Shown here: positions 6,934 through 14,918 of the stretch, one piece after another
Layout of the letters: each line of letters begins with the position of its first letter
How positions within the stretch are numbered: position 1 is the stretch's first letter
From: Candidatus Poseidoniaceae archaeon
GTDB lineage: Archaea; Thermoplasmatota; Poseidoniia; Poseidoniales; Poseidoniaceae
Assembly (NCBI GenBank): GCA_013330925.1
Contig: DUHJ01000107.1
Span: 11,176 to 34,452, forward strand
Direction: 5' to 3'
DNA length: 23,277 bases
Notes under the pieces: generated by a model
Told to the model about the DNA's origin: nothing
The model's input: only the letters and a program-made list of their open reading frames with translations
The model's database searches: none
Program-made: the position numbers and the translations under genes

Positions 6934-7740
6934 ATGCGAGGACGCCTCCTCCTGACCATGATTGTGGCTGCCATGATGCTCGTCCCGGTGCAAGCCGGTG
7001 ACGTCAGCGTGCAGCAATCCGAGCAGCAAGAGGACACGCGTCAGCCCTCGGCCAACGCGACCACGCTCTACTTGTGGCACGACGGCATCAACAACGCCTG
7101 GACGCACTTTGACGCCAACGACACCACCTCGGCAGAGGACGGCGTCTACACCGAGGACATCGACAACGGCCTCATCGACATCGACCTGCGTTTCCGCATG
7201 AACCCGGAACTCGACAAGCGCCTGATGATGACCGTGGACGGTGAACTCCGTGGGACCCTGAAGCTCAACCTCGAAGGCGACTGGACCAACGGCGACAACC
7301 AAGGTCCCTGCCAGAACGATTGCGACCAACTCAACATCACCATCAGTTACGGCATGAACGAACTCTACCGCTACCACCACACCTCGACCAACCAAGGCGA
7401 GCAGGAGATTCCCTTCTCCTACCGCTTCACTGAGGAGGACAACCTCTGGGACGGCCGTGACGGCAACCCCGTCGTGCACGTCACCATGAAACTCCGTGGC
7501 GACCGCACCACGGGCTTCGGCGGCCTCACCCAAACCGGCAACCCAGCATCGTTCACGCTCTTCTTGGGCGAGGACAGCCGCGTTGATCTGCCCATCGACG
7601 AGTCCACGTGGGAGGAAGCCTTCCAGGCCGGTGAAGACGGCATGGAAGAAGAGGAAAGCCCCGGCTTCGGTCTTGTCGTCGCTTCGGCCGCCATCGCCAT
7701 GGCGGCCATCGCCCAGCGTGGCCGAATCGACGACGAGTGA
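6934..7740 (+). CDS. Secreted protein with PGF-CTERM-like sorting tail
   Basis: A 268-residue protein not matched to a known family. It starts with a signal peptide (MRGRLLLTMIVAAMMLVPVQAG). The middle is an extracellular, acidic, Asn/Asp- and Thr-rich, probably beta-sheet domain with potential N-glycosylation sites (for example NAT, NDT, NIT) and two close cysteines in QGPCQNDCDQLN. The end has the three-part pattern of archaeosortase substrates: PGFG at about 243-246, a short hydrophobic stretch, then basic residues (AQRGR). ATG 6934 was chosen because it begins the signal peptide; the upstream frame is a shadow of ftsZ. It follows ftsZ by 43 nt, so cotranscription is possible. Its TGA abuts the hisS stop codon. 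Confidence 0.85.
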   Translation: MRGRLLLTMIVAAMMLVPVQAGDVSVQQSEQQEDTRQPSANATTLYLWHDGINNAWTHFDANDTTSAEDGVYTEDIDNGLIDIDLRFRMNPELDKRLMMTVDGELRGTLKLNLEGDWTNGDNQGPCQNDCDQLNITISYGMNELYRYHHTSTNQGEQEIPFSYRFTEEDNLWDGRDGNPVVHVTMKLRGDRTTGFGGLTQTGNPASFTLFLGEDSRVDLPIDESTWEEAFQAGEDGMEEEESPGFGLVVASAAIAMAAIAQRGRIDDE

Positions 7741-9075
7741 TCACGACGTGAGCGCCGCCAATACGGCCTCACGGTTCAGATCCACCGGCATCTGCTCGCC
7801 GTCGGCCAAGCGCTTCAGATTCGCTTGACCGGATTCAAGATCGCGCGGTCCGACCACCAGCACGTGCGAGGCACCGATGCCGTCGGCCCAGCCGAAGGCC
7901 TTGCCGATGGCACGCCCCTTCATTTCAAGGTCGACGACGAGGCCTTCCTCACGCAGGTCGCGCACAAGGGCAAGCACCGAGGAAGGTGGGACACGGAACG
8001 GAACGACCGCAAGGCGCGTGGCGGGACCGGATTCACCGGGCATCACTTCCGCCCGGCCGGCCGCCTCGGCCTGCCGCTCGAGGGCCAGCAAGACGCGGTC
8101 AAACCCGAGGCCAAATCCGCAAGAGGGGTCGAGGTCGTCCAAGCCAAAGAGGTGGAGCAAGCGGTAGGTTCCACCACCGAGCACCTGGCCTTCACCGCCA
8201 AGTTCGGGCACGTGCGCCTCGAAGACCATGCCCGTGTAGTAATCCAAACCGCGTGCAACACGCAGATCGATCTCCAAAGCGGGTGGGGCCTGAGCGAGCA
8301 GGCCGACCGCTTCGACGGTGGTGGCGAGGTCGTCCAGGGCTTCGGTGGAAAGGCCGTGTGCTTCGAGCAGCGGGCGGGCGGCCTCGATGGCTTCGGCGCC
8401 GCCGGAGGCTTCGCCAAGGGCGCGGAGCAGATCAAGGCCAGCGGGGTCGAGGCCTTCGGTGTCGAACAACGTGGCCAAACCGGCCTCGTCGCCCTTGTCG
8501 AGGAAGCGCATCGCTGAGGCGGTGGGTGCTTCCTTACCCTCAGGCGCCTCGGCGCTGAGGCCAAGGCCAGCGAGCACGTCACGCAGCAGGCCGACGTGGC
8601 CGATGCGCAGCGTCCAGCCTTCAAGGCCGGACGCGTGAAGCATGCGAACGGCCAGGGCGATGACTTCGGCGTCGACCAGAGGACCGGATGCACCGACCAC
8701 CTCGATGCCGTACTGGTAGAATTCGCGGTATCGCCCGGTCTTGAATTCCTCATAGCGGAAGCACGCGCCGTGGTAAGCCAAGCGCAGCGGCTTGGTGTCC
8801 ATGCGCAATTCATCGGCGACCATGCGCATGACCGGCGCGGTCAACTCTGGACGCAAGGTGAGGTGGCGGCCTCCTTTGTCTTCGAAAGCGTAGAGTTGCC
8901 CGATGACCCCGGGCCCAGACTTCGCGGTGAACAGATCCAGCGACTCGAAAATGGGCGTTTGCACGCGGTCGAAACCGGCACGGCGGGCCTCGCCTTCGAG
9001 CACCGACTCAAGCATGCTTCGGCGTCGGCTGGCCAGCGGCCCGAAGTCTCGGGTCCCTCGAGGACGCTGCACCAT
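7741..9075 (-). CDS. hisS: Histidyl-tRNA synthetase
   Basis: A 444-residue class II aminoacyl-tRNA synthetase that charges tRNA-His. The N-terminus is RPRGTRDFGP. Motif 2 is FRYEE (106-110) followed by a QYGIEVVG strand. The histidine-specific HisA signature is RGLDYYTGMVFE (275-286). GGGTYRLLHLFG and motif 3 GFGLGFDR (320-327) follow, and then a C-terminal anticodon-binding domain ending in LKRLADGEQMPVDL. RPELTAPVMR (75-84) contacts histidine and ATP in the family. ATG 9075 was chosen over ATG 9156 because conserved sequence begins at PRGTRDF. It is the last gene of a four-gene minus-strand operon. Confidence 0.97.
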   Translation of the reverse strand: MVQRPRGTRDFGPLASRRRSMLESVLEGEARRAGFDRVQTPIFESLDLFTAKSGPGVIGQLYAFEDKGGRHLTLRPELTAPVMRMVADELRMDTKPLRLAYHGACFRYEEFKTGRYREFYQYGIEVVGASGPLVDAEVIALAVRMLHASGLEGWTLRIGHVGLLRDVLAGLGLSAEAPEGKEAPTASAMRFLDKGDEAGLATLFDTEGLDPAGLDLLRALGEASGGAEAIEAARPLLEAHGLSTEALDDLATTVEAVGLLAQAPPALEIDLRVARGLDYYTGMVFEAHVPELGGEGQVLGGGTYRLLHLFGLDDLDPSCGFGLGFDRVLLALERQAEAAGRAEVMPGESGPATRLAVVPFRVPPSSVLALVRDLREEGLVVDLEMKGRAIGKAFGWADGIGASHVLVVGPRDLESGQANLKRLADGEQMPVDLNREAVLAALTS

Positions 9076-9137
9076 GCACCGACGTGGCGTGGTCCGCTTC
9101 AAGAGCCATTCGTCGTGAACGCGGGCAAAGTGGGGGT

Positions 9138-9854
9138 TCACCACTCGACGGCCCAACCGTCGTCGTCATCGTCATCCTCGGCTTTCCACGCCTCGTCGGT
9201 GGCTTCGGCAAGGTCCGTGCCCTCCTCGGCTTTGGGTGGGGCAACGTCCTCCTCGATGGCTTGCATCGCATCGTTGAGCGCGTCCAAATCCGGCATCGAA
9301 GGAACGTCGATTGGCGCGGGCTCCTCCTCACGTTCGGTCATCTCACGCAACCGTTCGATGAGGACCCAGTCCGGCGCAGGAGCTCCGGCCCGGTCTTGCT
9401 CAAGGCTGACCTTTGCCAGCCCTTCGACCTCAAGATCGGCATCGTCCGTGCTCTCCTCGAAGACCGCATCGTCCACCAGCGCAGCATCGGCACCTTCGGT
9501 GGCGTTGGGGCGATTGGACGCGCTGGCCTCCGTGGTGTTCACGTGCACCTCTTCGAGCCCGAGCGCCCCGAGGGCGGCTTCGACGTCGCTTGAGCGGGGT
9601 GCGGCTTGCGCCGCGAGTTCTGCGCGCTTTCGGGCCAAGCTCGCGGCTTCCTCTGCTGCGGCTTCTTCGACCCGCATTTGGGCTTCGATTTGACGCCACA
9701 TGCGCTCTTCTTCGCGCTTTTTTCGCTTGGTCTCCTCGTATTCGAGTTGGGCTTCCGTCGGTCGGTCAAACCGCGCCCAGAACCAACGGACCACCGGGAC
9801 GAGCACCGCGGCAACGACGAGGCCGATGACGAGGAACCGGACGAGGTCGTCCAT
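9138..9854 (-). CDS. Membrane-anchored coiled-coil protein with acidic tail
   Basis: A 238-residue protein of unknown function. One membrane segment lies at about residues 5-25 (LVRFLVIGLVVAAVLVPVV), followed by WFWARF. Residues 33-85 are a charged, Ala/Glu/Arg-rich helix predicted to form a coiled coil (KRKKREEERMWRQIEAQ). The rest is acidic and low in complexity, ending in a run of Asp residues and GWAVEW. The single N-terminal anchor followed by a soluble tail suggests most of the protein is cytoplasmic, but orientation is not certain. It starts 14 nt after the symporter stop codon and ends 62 nt before hisS, so it sits inside the operon. Possible roles such as scaffold or transporter accessory are speculation. 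Confidence 0.8.
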   Translation of the reverse strand: MDDLVRFLVIGLVVAAVLVPVVRWFWARFDRPTEAQLEYEETKRKKREEERMWRQIEAQMRVEEAAAEEAASLARKRAELAAQAAPRSSDVEAALGALGLEEVHVNTTEASASNRPNATEGADAALVDDAVFEESTDDADLEVEGLAKVSLEQDRAGAPAPDWVLIERLREMTEREEEPAPIDVPSMPDLDALNDAMQAIEEDVAPPKAEEGTDLAEATDEAWKAEDDDDDDGWAVEW

Positions 9855-9868
9855 CGAGGCGGCCCCCT

Positions 9869-11560
9869 TCAGGCAGCGTCGGATTGACCGAGATGTTCGA
9901 AGCCGGGTGCCACTTCGCCGACCTGCACCACCAGTTCGTCGTCTCCACCGGGCAGGAGGCTGATGTCCACGTCGGCGCCTTCAGGCACGTTGCGGAAGAC
10001 CGGCCGCTGCACGAGGAAGCGGTTGAACCAGATGAACAAGACCGCCACCACGCCCCAGAAGGCGAGGATGATGCCAAGGCCGTTCGGATTGAACGGATTC
10101 CAGACGTCTTCGGTGTTGGCGATCATGCTGCCGAAGTAGGAGAGCATGAGGATGGAAAAGAGGACGGGGAAGGCCAGGTAGAGCAAGAGGTCCCACCAGC
10201 GGCCAATCCACAGGTCGTTCTCACCGGTGTTGATGAAGTCGTCACGGAAGGCCGAGACCCCGACGTTGAGGTAACCCGCGAGGCCGGGGTCGGCTTCTCC
10301 GGCGTCGACCTGGGCGCGCCACTTGAGGAAGCCATAGCGCCAGATGGTGAACGCGATGAACAGCCCCGAGAACATCAGGCCGTAGCCCCAGATGTGGTCT
10401 TGCACTTCGAGGAATTGTGGGAAGGCAACGCCTTCCGCGTCGAGTTTGACCCAAAGCACCGCAGAGGGGAGGCCAAACAGGAAGATGGCCGCGCCGGTCA
10501 ACCAGACCGAGCGCGTGCGTTCGTAGCCGTGGTCGACGAAGTTGCGCACGCACAATTCAACCGTCGAGATCATCGAAGTGAGGGCCGCGAAGGACAACGC
10601 GAGGAAGAAACCGGTCATCATCAAGAAGGGTCCAACGTTGCCACCGGGAGCTTGTGCAAACACTTCGGGAAGCGCGAGGAAGGTGATGGCCGAGGAACCG
10701 CCGGTCACCGTGGCCAAGGGATCGGCCTCGACCGCGAAAATCGCGGAAAGGACGGTCAGGCCGGCGATGATGGAGATGCTGTTGTTCGCGAGGCCCATCA
10801 CGAAGGCGTTGAGGGTGGTGTCCTCGTCCTTGCGCATGTACACCGCGTAGGTGATGGCCATGCCCATGCCGGCGGATGCTGACCATGCGGACTGCGACAG
10901 CGCGTTGATCCAGATTTCTGGGTCGAACATCATCGACCGGTCGACGGTGAACATGAACATCGCACCGTCGAGGGTCCCGTCGTTCATGTCCATGCTGAGG
11001 GCCATGAACATCGTCAGGAAGAGCAGCACCATCAGCGAGGTCATCAGCAGGACGTTGACCTTCTCAATGGCCTTCGCACCGCGGGAAATCGCGGCCAAGG
11101 TCAGCACGATGACGATGAATTGGAAGAAAATCACTTGCCCAGGCGCTTGCAAGAACTCGTTCCACACCTGCACCGTGTCCACGCCGTCGCCGGTCAGCCC
11201 GCCGGTGATGCCGAGTTGGAAGTACTTCAGGCACCAGCCGGCCACCACGGCGTAGTAGAAGCCGATGGCCGTGGAGATCCATGCCGTCCACAGGCCCATC
11301 CATGCGAAGCGCTTGCCGGTGAAGATGCGGAAGGTTCCGATGGTTCCCGTGCGGCTTCGCTTGCCCATCGCAAATTCCGCGATGACCAGAGGAATGGACC
11401 ACATGAAGAGGAAAATCAACCACGGAATGAGGAAGGTCCCGCCGCCGTTGGCGCCGACCATCCGAGGGAAACGCCAGATGTTGCCCGTACCGATGGCTGC
11501 ACCGATGGTTGCGAAAATGAGGCCAAGACGGCCGCTGAATTCGTCGGATTGGCCGCTCAC
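9869..11560 (-). CDS. Sodium-dependent transporter, neurotransmitter:sodium symporter (SNF/NSS) family
   Basis: A 563-residue polytopic membrane protein. The N-terminus GRLGLIFATIGAAIGTGNIW (about residues 10-29), followed by RFPRMVGANGGGTFLIPW, is the hallmark TM1-TM2 region of the LeuT/SNF family: unwound TM1 with sodium and substrate sites, then the NGGGTF motif. About 11-12 hydrophobic segments follow. Bacterial and archaeal family members import amino acids with Na+. The start is GTG, overlapping the stop of the upstream carboxypeptidase gene in GTGA (11557-11560), which indicates translational coupling. The C-terminal 60 residues after the last membrane segment form a soluble acidic tail. 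Substrate cannot be read from the sequence; amino acids are likely given the protease partner. Confidence 0.94.
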   Translation of the reverse strand: MSGQSDEFSGRLGLIFATIGAAIGTGNIWRFPRMVGANGGGTFLIPWLIFLFMWSIPLVIAEFAMGKRSRTGTIGTFRIFTGKRFAWMGLWTAWISTAIGFYYAVVAGWCLKYFQLGITGGLTGDGVDTVQVWNEFLQAPGQVIFFQFIVIVLTLAAISRGAKAIEKVNVLLMTSLMVLLFLTMFMALSMDMNDGTLDGAMFMFTVDRSMMFDPEIWINALSQSAWSASAGMGMAITYAVYMRKDEDTTLNAFVMGLANNSISIIAGLTVLSAIFAVEADPLATVTGGSSAITFLALPEVFAQAPGGNVGPFLMMTGFFLALSFAALTSMISTVELCVRNFVDHGYERTRSVWLTGAAIFLFGLPSAVLWVKLDAEGVAFPQFLEVQDHIWGYGLMFSGLFIAFTIWRYGFLKWRAQVDAGEADPGLAGYLNVGVSAFRDDFINTGENDLWIGRWWDLLLYLAFPVLFSILMLSYFGSMIANTEDVWNPFNPNGLGIILAFWGVVAVLFIWFNRFLVQRPVFRNVPEGADVDISLLPGGDDELVVQVGEVAPGFEHLGQSDAA

Positions 11561-13743
11561 GCGTCCACCGCCTCTTCGAGGAGGGCGTCGGCGAGGATGA
11601 CCTTCTCTTCGTCATCGCCGCCGGTGAACATGGTGCGCAGCGCGGTCCCAAGTCCGCCCCAGACCGTCCCTGCCACAAGGAGGAACATGACGAGCGCTCC
11701 AGAGGTGGAGCCGTAGGACGCACGGTAGGACACGGAGAGGACGTAGTACTCCCCGTCGTCAGGGTACTGATAGAAGTCGGACCCGCCCAGCGTGGCCACT
11801 TGGGCCTTGTAGTGGACTTCACCGGTGGCCGTTTCACCGACGGGAATCATCGCACGCAACAAGGTACCGTTGCCGTCCGAGGTGGTGCATGCGTTGCCGC
11901 CAACGACCTCCATCTGGACCGACTCCCACGGCGTGGTCGACCACTCGCGTGGGCCGTAGTCGCTTTGCAGGCGGCTGGGCTTGACCTGACGCCACTTGAT
12001 CACGGAGTTCTCCGTGCTGTAGGGGAAGTCGTCCGACACGCAGACGTCAATGGGGATGTCGCCCTCGTCGGGGATGTCGATGGCGTCGGGCTGCTTCAGG
12101 TAGTTCTGCTGTGAGATGTTGGCGATGGCGAGGTCCGCGCGCTCGCGCGGGTTGTCGGCGATCTCCGCGATGTAGAAGCCGAGGCCGAGGTTGCGCACCG
12201 CGATGTGGTCGATGTCGTCCTCGTGCTGGTGGAAGGCGGTGCCGATTTCCGAGGTGTAGCAGTAGGAGCCGTGCACGCCGTAATGCCAGTCGCAGAAGTC
12301 ACCCGAGGTCGGGTAGAGCGAGGAGGACTGGAGGTTGGCGTACTGGGTCATGTCGGCCATCTGCTGGCCGTGGTACTCAAGCTGGCTGTGGTCAGGACTC
12401 TCGCAATCCGTGCAGTGACCCCACGGCCAAAGGATGAGTTCCGAGTAGGAGTGGTGGGTCAGGGTGGACTTGAATTCGCTGGCACCGTCGCCGGTGTCGT
12501 CGTTCATTTCGGTCAAGTCCTGGATGAACTTGGTCTCAGGCTCAGAGTTGCCGCCCCACCAGTCTTCGTCGGTCACGCCGTCGGCGTCGTCGTCCTTGCC
12601 GTCGACGTGGTCTTCGTTGATCTGCCCGTCGCCGTCGTTGTCACGGGTGTCCACAGGGCCGTTGTACACGTCGTTGTTTGAACCGTCCAATTCGCCTTCT
12701 GCGGGCGTGCAGGTGCCGGGAATGATGGGGCCTGTGGCGCCAAGAGGTGCGCCCCACTCGAACTGGTAGTTGCGGTTCAGGTCCACGCCGTCGCAGTCCT
12801 CGTCGACTTCTTCCTGAAGGTCGGGAAGGGGCGTGACGCCGGTGAAGGTGTTGTCGCGCAGGTTCTTCCTCCAGCCGCCCGAGGGGCAGGACTCCCACGC
12901 AGGAGCGGGACAGAAGACCTCGCGGTCGTAGATGTTCCCGTCCACGTTGAGCATCGGCACGATGTACAGCTCGCGGCTGTCGAGAAGGTCGACGATCCAC
13001 TGTTCGCTGTAGTCCTCGTCGACCCCAAGGTCGCCAGGGCCACAGGGCGTGCCGTCGCCGTTGGAATCCTGATAGGAGGCATCGAGGGCGAGGCAATCGC
13101 CGTCGTCGTCGAGCACCCCGTCGCCGTTGGTGTCGCCCCAGCCGTCTTCGTCCACGTCACCGTCGCCGTCGTTGTCGTAGCCGATGTTGTCCAACGAGAA
13201 GGCGATGACTTCGAGTTGCATCATGGGCACCTGCACGGACATCCACTCACGGGCGTGGTGGTTGCCGACGATGAGCACGTCGGGGCGATCGGGGTAGTTT
13301 CCGTTGTCGCCGACGAATTCGTTGTATTCGCCTCCGCTGACGTCCGTGGTGACCTTCATCCACGGGGAAGCATGGCCGTAGTACCAGCCTTCGTAGGCGT
13401 CGGCCGTGGTCTGTTCTCCACGGGCGTTGGTGCCGCCGTTCATGCCCTCATGGAACTCAAAGATGTCCGGGTTGTCCTCCGCCAAACGCTGCATGCGTTG
13501 CTTGAGCGTGTCGTAGGTGTGGTATTCCTTGAATTGCAGAATGCGTTCGTCCGCATCGGCCCATGGGAAAATGTGGTTGATGTAGTCGTCCGACCACACC
13601 GCTTCAGGCGCGGTGCCGGCCTCTTCTTGGGCCACGCCGGCGTTGGCGATGGGCGCGCAGAGGGTCAGCATGAGCGGGAGCGCCAACAGGAGCGCCGTCC
13701 TGCGAAGGTAGGCCTGCCGGGACCGGTCGTTGTCGAGCATCAT
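11557..13743 (-). CDS. Secreted M14-family zinc carboxypeptidase with Asp-rich calcium-binding-like inserts
   Basis: A 728-residue exported metallopeptidase. A signal peptide covers about residues 13-35 (TALLLALPLMLTLCAPIANA). M14 signatures: zinc ligands His163/Glu166 in GNHHAREW; VPMLNVDGN (262-270); WRKN (291-294, counterpart of the Arg127 region); DLNRNY (321-326) for C-terminal carboxylate binding; zinc ligand His431 in THHSYSE; catalytic Glu499 in CYTSEIG. Two Asp/Gly/Asn-rich inserts at about 187-216 and 365-395 resemble thrombospondin type 3 or EF-hand-like calcium loops. A beta-rich C-terminal domain is followed by a membrane segment (SGALVMFLLVAGTVWGG) and a short charged tail, so the enzyme is probably surface-anchored. 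First gene of the operon; ATG 13743 or 13740 starts it. Confidence 0.94.
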   Translation of the reverse strand: MMLDNDRSRQAYLRRTALLLALPLMLTLCAPIANAGVAQEEAGTAPEAVWSDDYINHIFPWADADERILQFKEYHTYDTLKQRMQRLAEDNPDIFEFHEGMNGGTNARGEQTTADAYEGWYYGHASPWMKVTTDVSGGEYNEFVGDNGNYPDRPDVLIVGNHHAREWMSVQVPMMQLEVIAFSLDNIGYDNDGDGDVDEDGWGDTNGDGVLDDDGDCLALDASYQDSNGDGTPCGPGDLGVDEDYSEQWIVDLLDSRELYIVPMLNVDGNIYDREVFCPAPAWESCPSGGWRKNLRDNTFTGVTPLPDLQEEVDEDCDGVDLNRNYQFEWGAPLGATGPIIPGTCTPAEGELDGSNNDVYNGPVDTRDNDGDGQINEDHVDGKDDDADGVTDEDWWGGNSEPETKFIQDLTEMNDDTGDGASEFKSTLTHHSYSELILWPWGHCTDCESPDHSQLEYHGQQMADMTQYANLQSSSLYPTSGDFCDWHYGVHGSYCYTSEIGTAFHQHEDDIDHIAVRNLGLGFYIAEIADNPRERADLAIANISQQNYLKQPDAIDIPDEGDIPIDVCVSDDFPYSTENSVIKWRQVKPSRLQSDYGPREWSTTPWESVQMEVVGGNACTTSDGNGTLLRAMIPVGETATGEVHYKAQVATLGGSDFYQYPDDGEYYVLSVSYRASYGSTSGALVMFLLVAGTVWGGLGTALRTMFTGGDDEEKVILADALLEEAVDA

Positions 13744-13762
13744 TCACCCCACCCATCACGCG

Positions 13763-13770
13763 CCTATCAA
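13763..13770 (-). promoter_or_regulatory. TATA-like box for the carboxypeptidase-symporter-hisS operon
   Basis: Read on the minus strand this is TTGATAGG, centred 24-27 nt upstream of the tandem ATGs at 13743/13740. It resembles the boxes before the SOUL gene and tRNA-Tyr and fits leaderless initiation. It lies in the 76-nt divergent gap shared with the mscS-like gene. Confidence 0.4.
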
Positions 13771-13819
13771 GCCGTCGCGCCGCCGGAACCGCCATGAAGG
13801 CCACTCGACACCGAAGGGC

Positions 13820-14917
13820 ATGGCTTGGTTGGACGTGCTGCAGACCGCAGGCCCAGACGTGCTCGGAACGAACCGCTGGACCCTGTTGGCCCTGCTTGGA
13901 CTGATGCTTGCCGGCTTGGCCGCGCGAGGCCTTGCCATGGTGTTGGCGCCGCGTCTGATCGGTGCAATCGTTCGGCTTCCTCGCACCAGCGAGGGGCTGA
14001 AATCAAGCGAACGGGCCCTCGGAACGGCCGCTGCTGCGGGCGTGATGCTCCTTGGCCTCCAACGCCTCCATGCCATGGCGGACGGGGGCTCCGACCTCGC
14101 AACGTTCCCGGGACTTAGCGCACTGACCTTGATCGGCATCGCGCAACTCGTGCTCGTGATTTCGCTGGTCCGCGCCGCCTTCCGGGCCGTCGACGTGGTC
14201 CAGGACGTCATGGATTTGCTCGACGACGACGACGTGCTCGACGGTTCCGAACGCACCGTGGTGTCGGCCGTGGAAAGCGTGCTGCGCTTCATCATCCTGT
14301 TCATCGGCGGCGTGTTCGTCGCCGACGCCTTCGGCTTGGACCTGACCTCGCTCATCGCCGGCCTTGGCATCAGCGGGTTGGCGCTTGCCTTGGCGGCCAA
14401 GGACACGATTTCGAATTTCTTTGGCGCCGTGACCGTCCTGATGGACCGGCCCTTCCGCATTGGTGATTGGGTGGTCATCGGCGGGACCGAAGGTGAGGTC
14501 ATTGAAATCAACCTGAGGACCACCATTCTGCGCACCTCATCGGACACCATCGTCACCGTGCCGAACGCAAACCTCGTCAACACGGCCGTGGAAAATTGGG
14601 GCAAGCGAAGGTGGCGCAGGTGGCAGACCACGCTGCACTTGGACCTCGGTTCGGACCCTGAAGCCGTGAGCAGCTTTTGCGACAGGGTCATCGCCGCGGT
14701 CCGCGCCAACGAGCGCACGCTGAAGGAAGACGCATCGTGGTGCGCCGTGGATGGGATCTCCGCTCAATCGATCGACGTGTCCATCAACCTCTACTGGGAC
14801 CTGAATTCCTCGGTGGAGGAACGCGAAGCACGTGAAGACCTGATGCTCGACATCGTGCGCATTTCACGCGAATTGAATTTGGAGTTCCACGACGCTCGCG
14901 TGCGCCAGTCCCGCTGA
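13820..14917 (+). CDS. mscS: Small-conductance mechanosensitive channel, MscS family
   Basis: A 365-residue MscS-type channel that releases solutes on hypo-osmotic shock. Hydrophobic segments at about residues 18-40, 70-80 and 95-115 are followed by the pore helix GLGISGLALALAAKDTISNF (about 191-210, TM3). The beta domain follows, beginning FFGAVTVLMDRPFRIGDWV and including GEVIEINLRTTILRT and TIVTVPNANLVN. The C-terminal cytoplasmic alpha/beta domain completes the cage. ATG 13820 (MAWLDVLQT) was chosen because upstream residues are Arg/His-rich and unlike the family. It is divergent from the carboxypeptidase operon. Its stop is separated by one base from the stop of the next, convergent gene. 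Confidence 0.95.
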   Translation: MAWLDVLQTAGPDVLGTNRWTLLALLGLMLAGLAARGLAMVLAPRLIGAIVRLPRTSEGLKSSERALGTAAAAGVMLLGLQRLHAMADGGSDLATFPGLSALTLIGIAQLVLVISLVRAAFRAVDVVQDVMDLLDDDDVLDGSERTVVSAVESVLRFIILFIGGVFVADAFGLDLTSLIAGLGISGLALALAAKDTISNFFGAVTVLMDRPFRIGDWVVIGGTEGEVIEINLRTTILRTSSDTIVTVPNANLVNTAVENWGKRRWRRWQTTLHLDLGSDPEAVSSFCDRVIAAVRANERTLKEDASWCAVDGISAQSIDVSINLYWDLNSSVEEREAREDLMLDIVRISRELNLEFHDARVRQSR

Positions 14918-14918
14918 T

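Noticed and set aside
9884..10882. A 332-codon plus-strand frame opposite the symporter gene
   Set aside because: Antisense shadow: strongly charged and His/Glu-rich with no membrane or domain pattern, whereas the minus strand encodes a clear NSS transporter.
12096..13160. DNA-level repetition of GTCGTCGTC-like triplets suggesting a tandem repeat array
   Set aside because: The repetition reflects Asp-rich coding loops in the carboxypeptidase and is not a regular DNA repeat or CRISPR.
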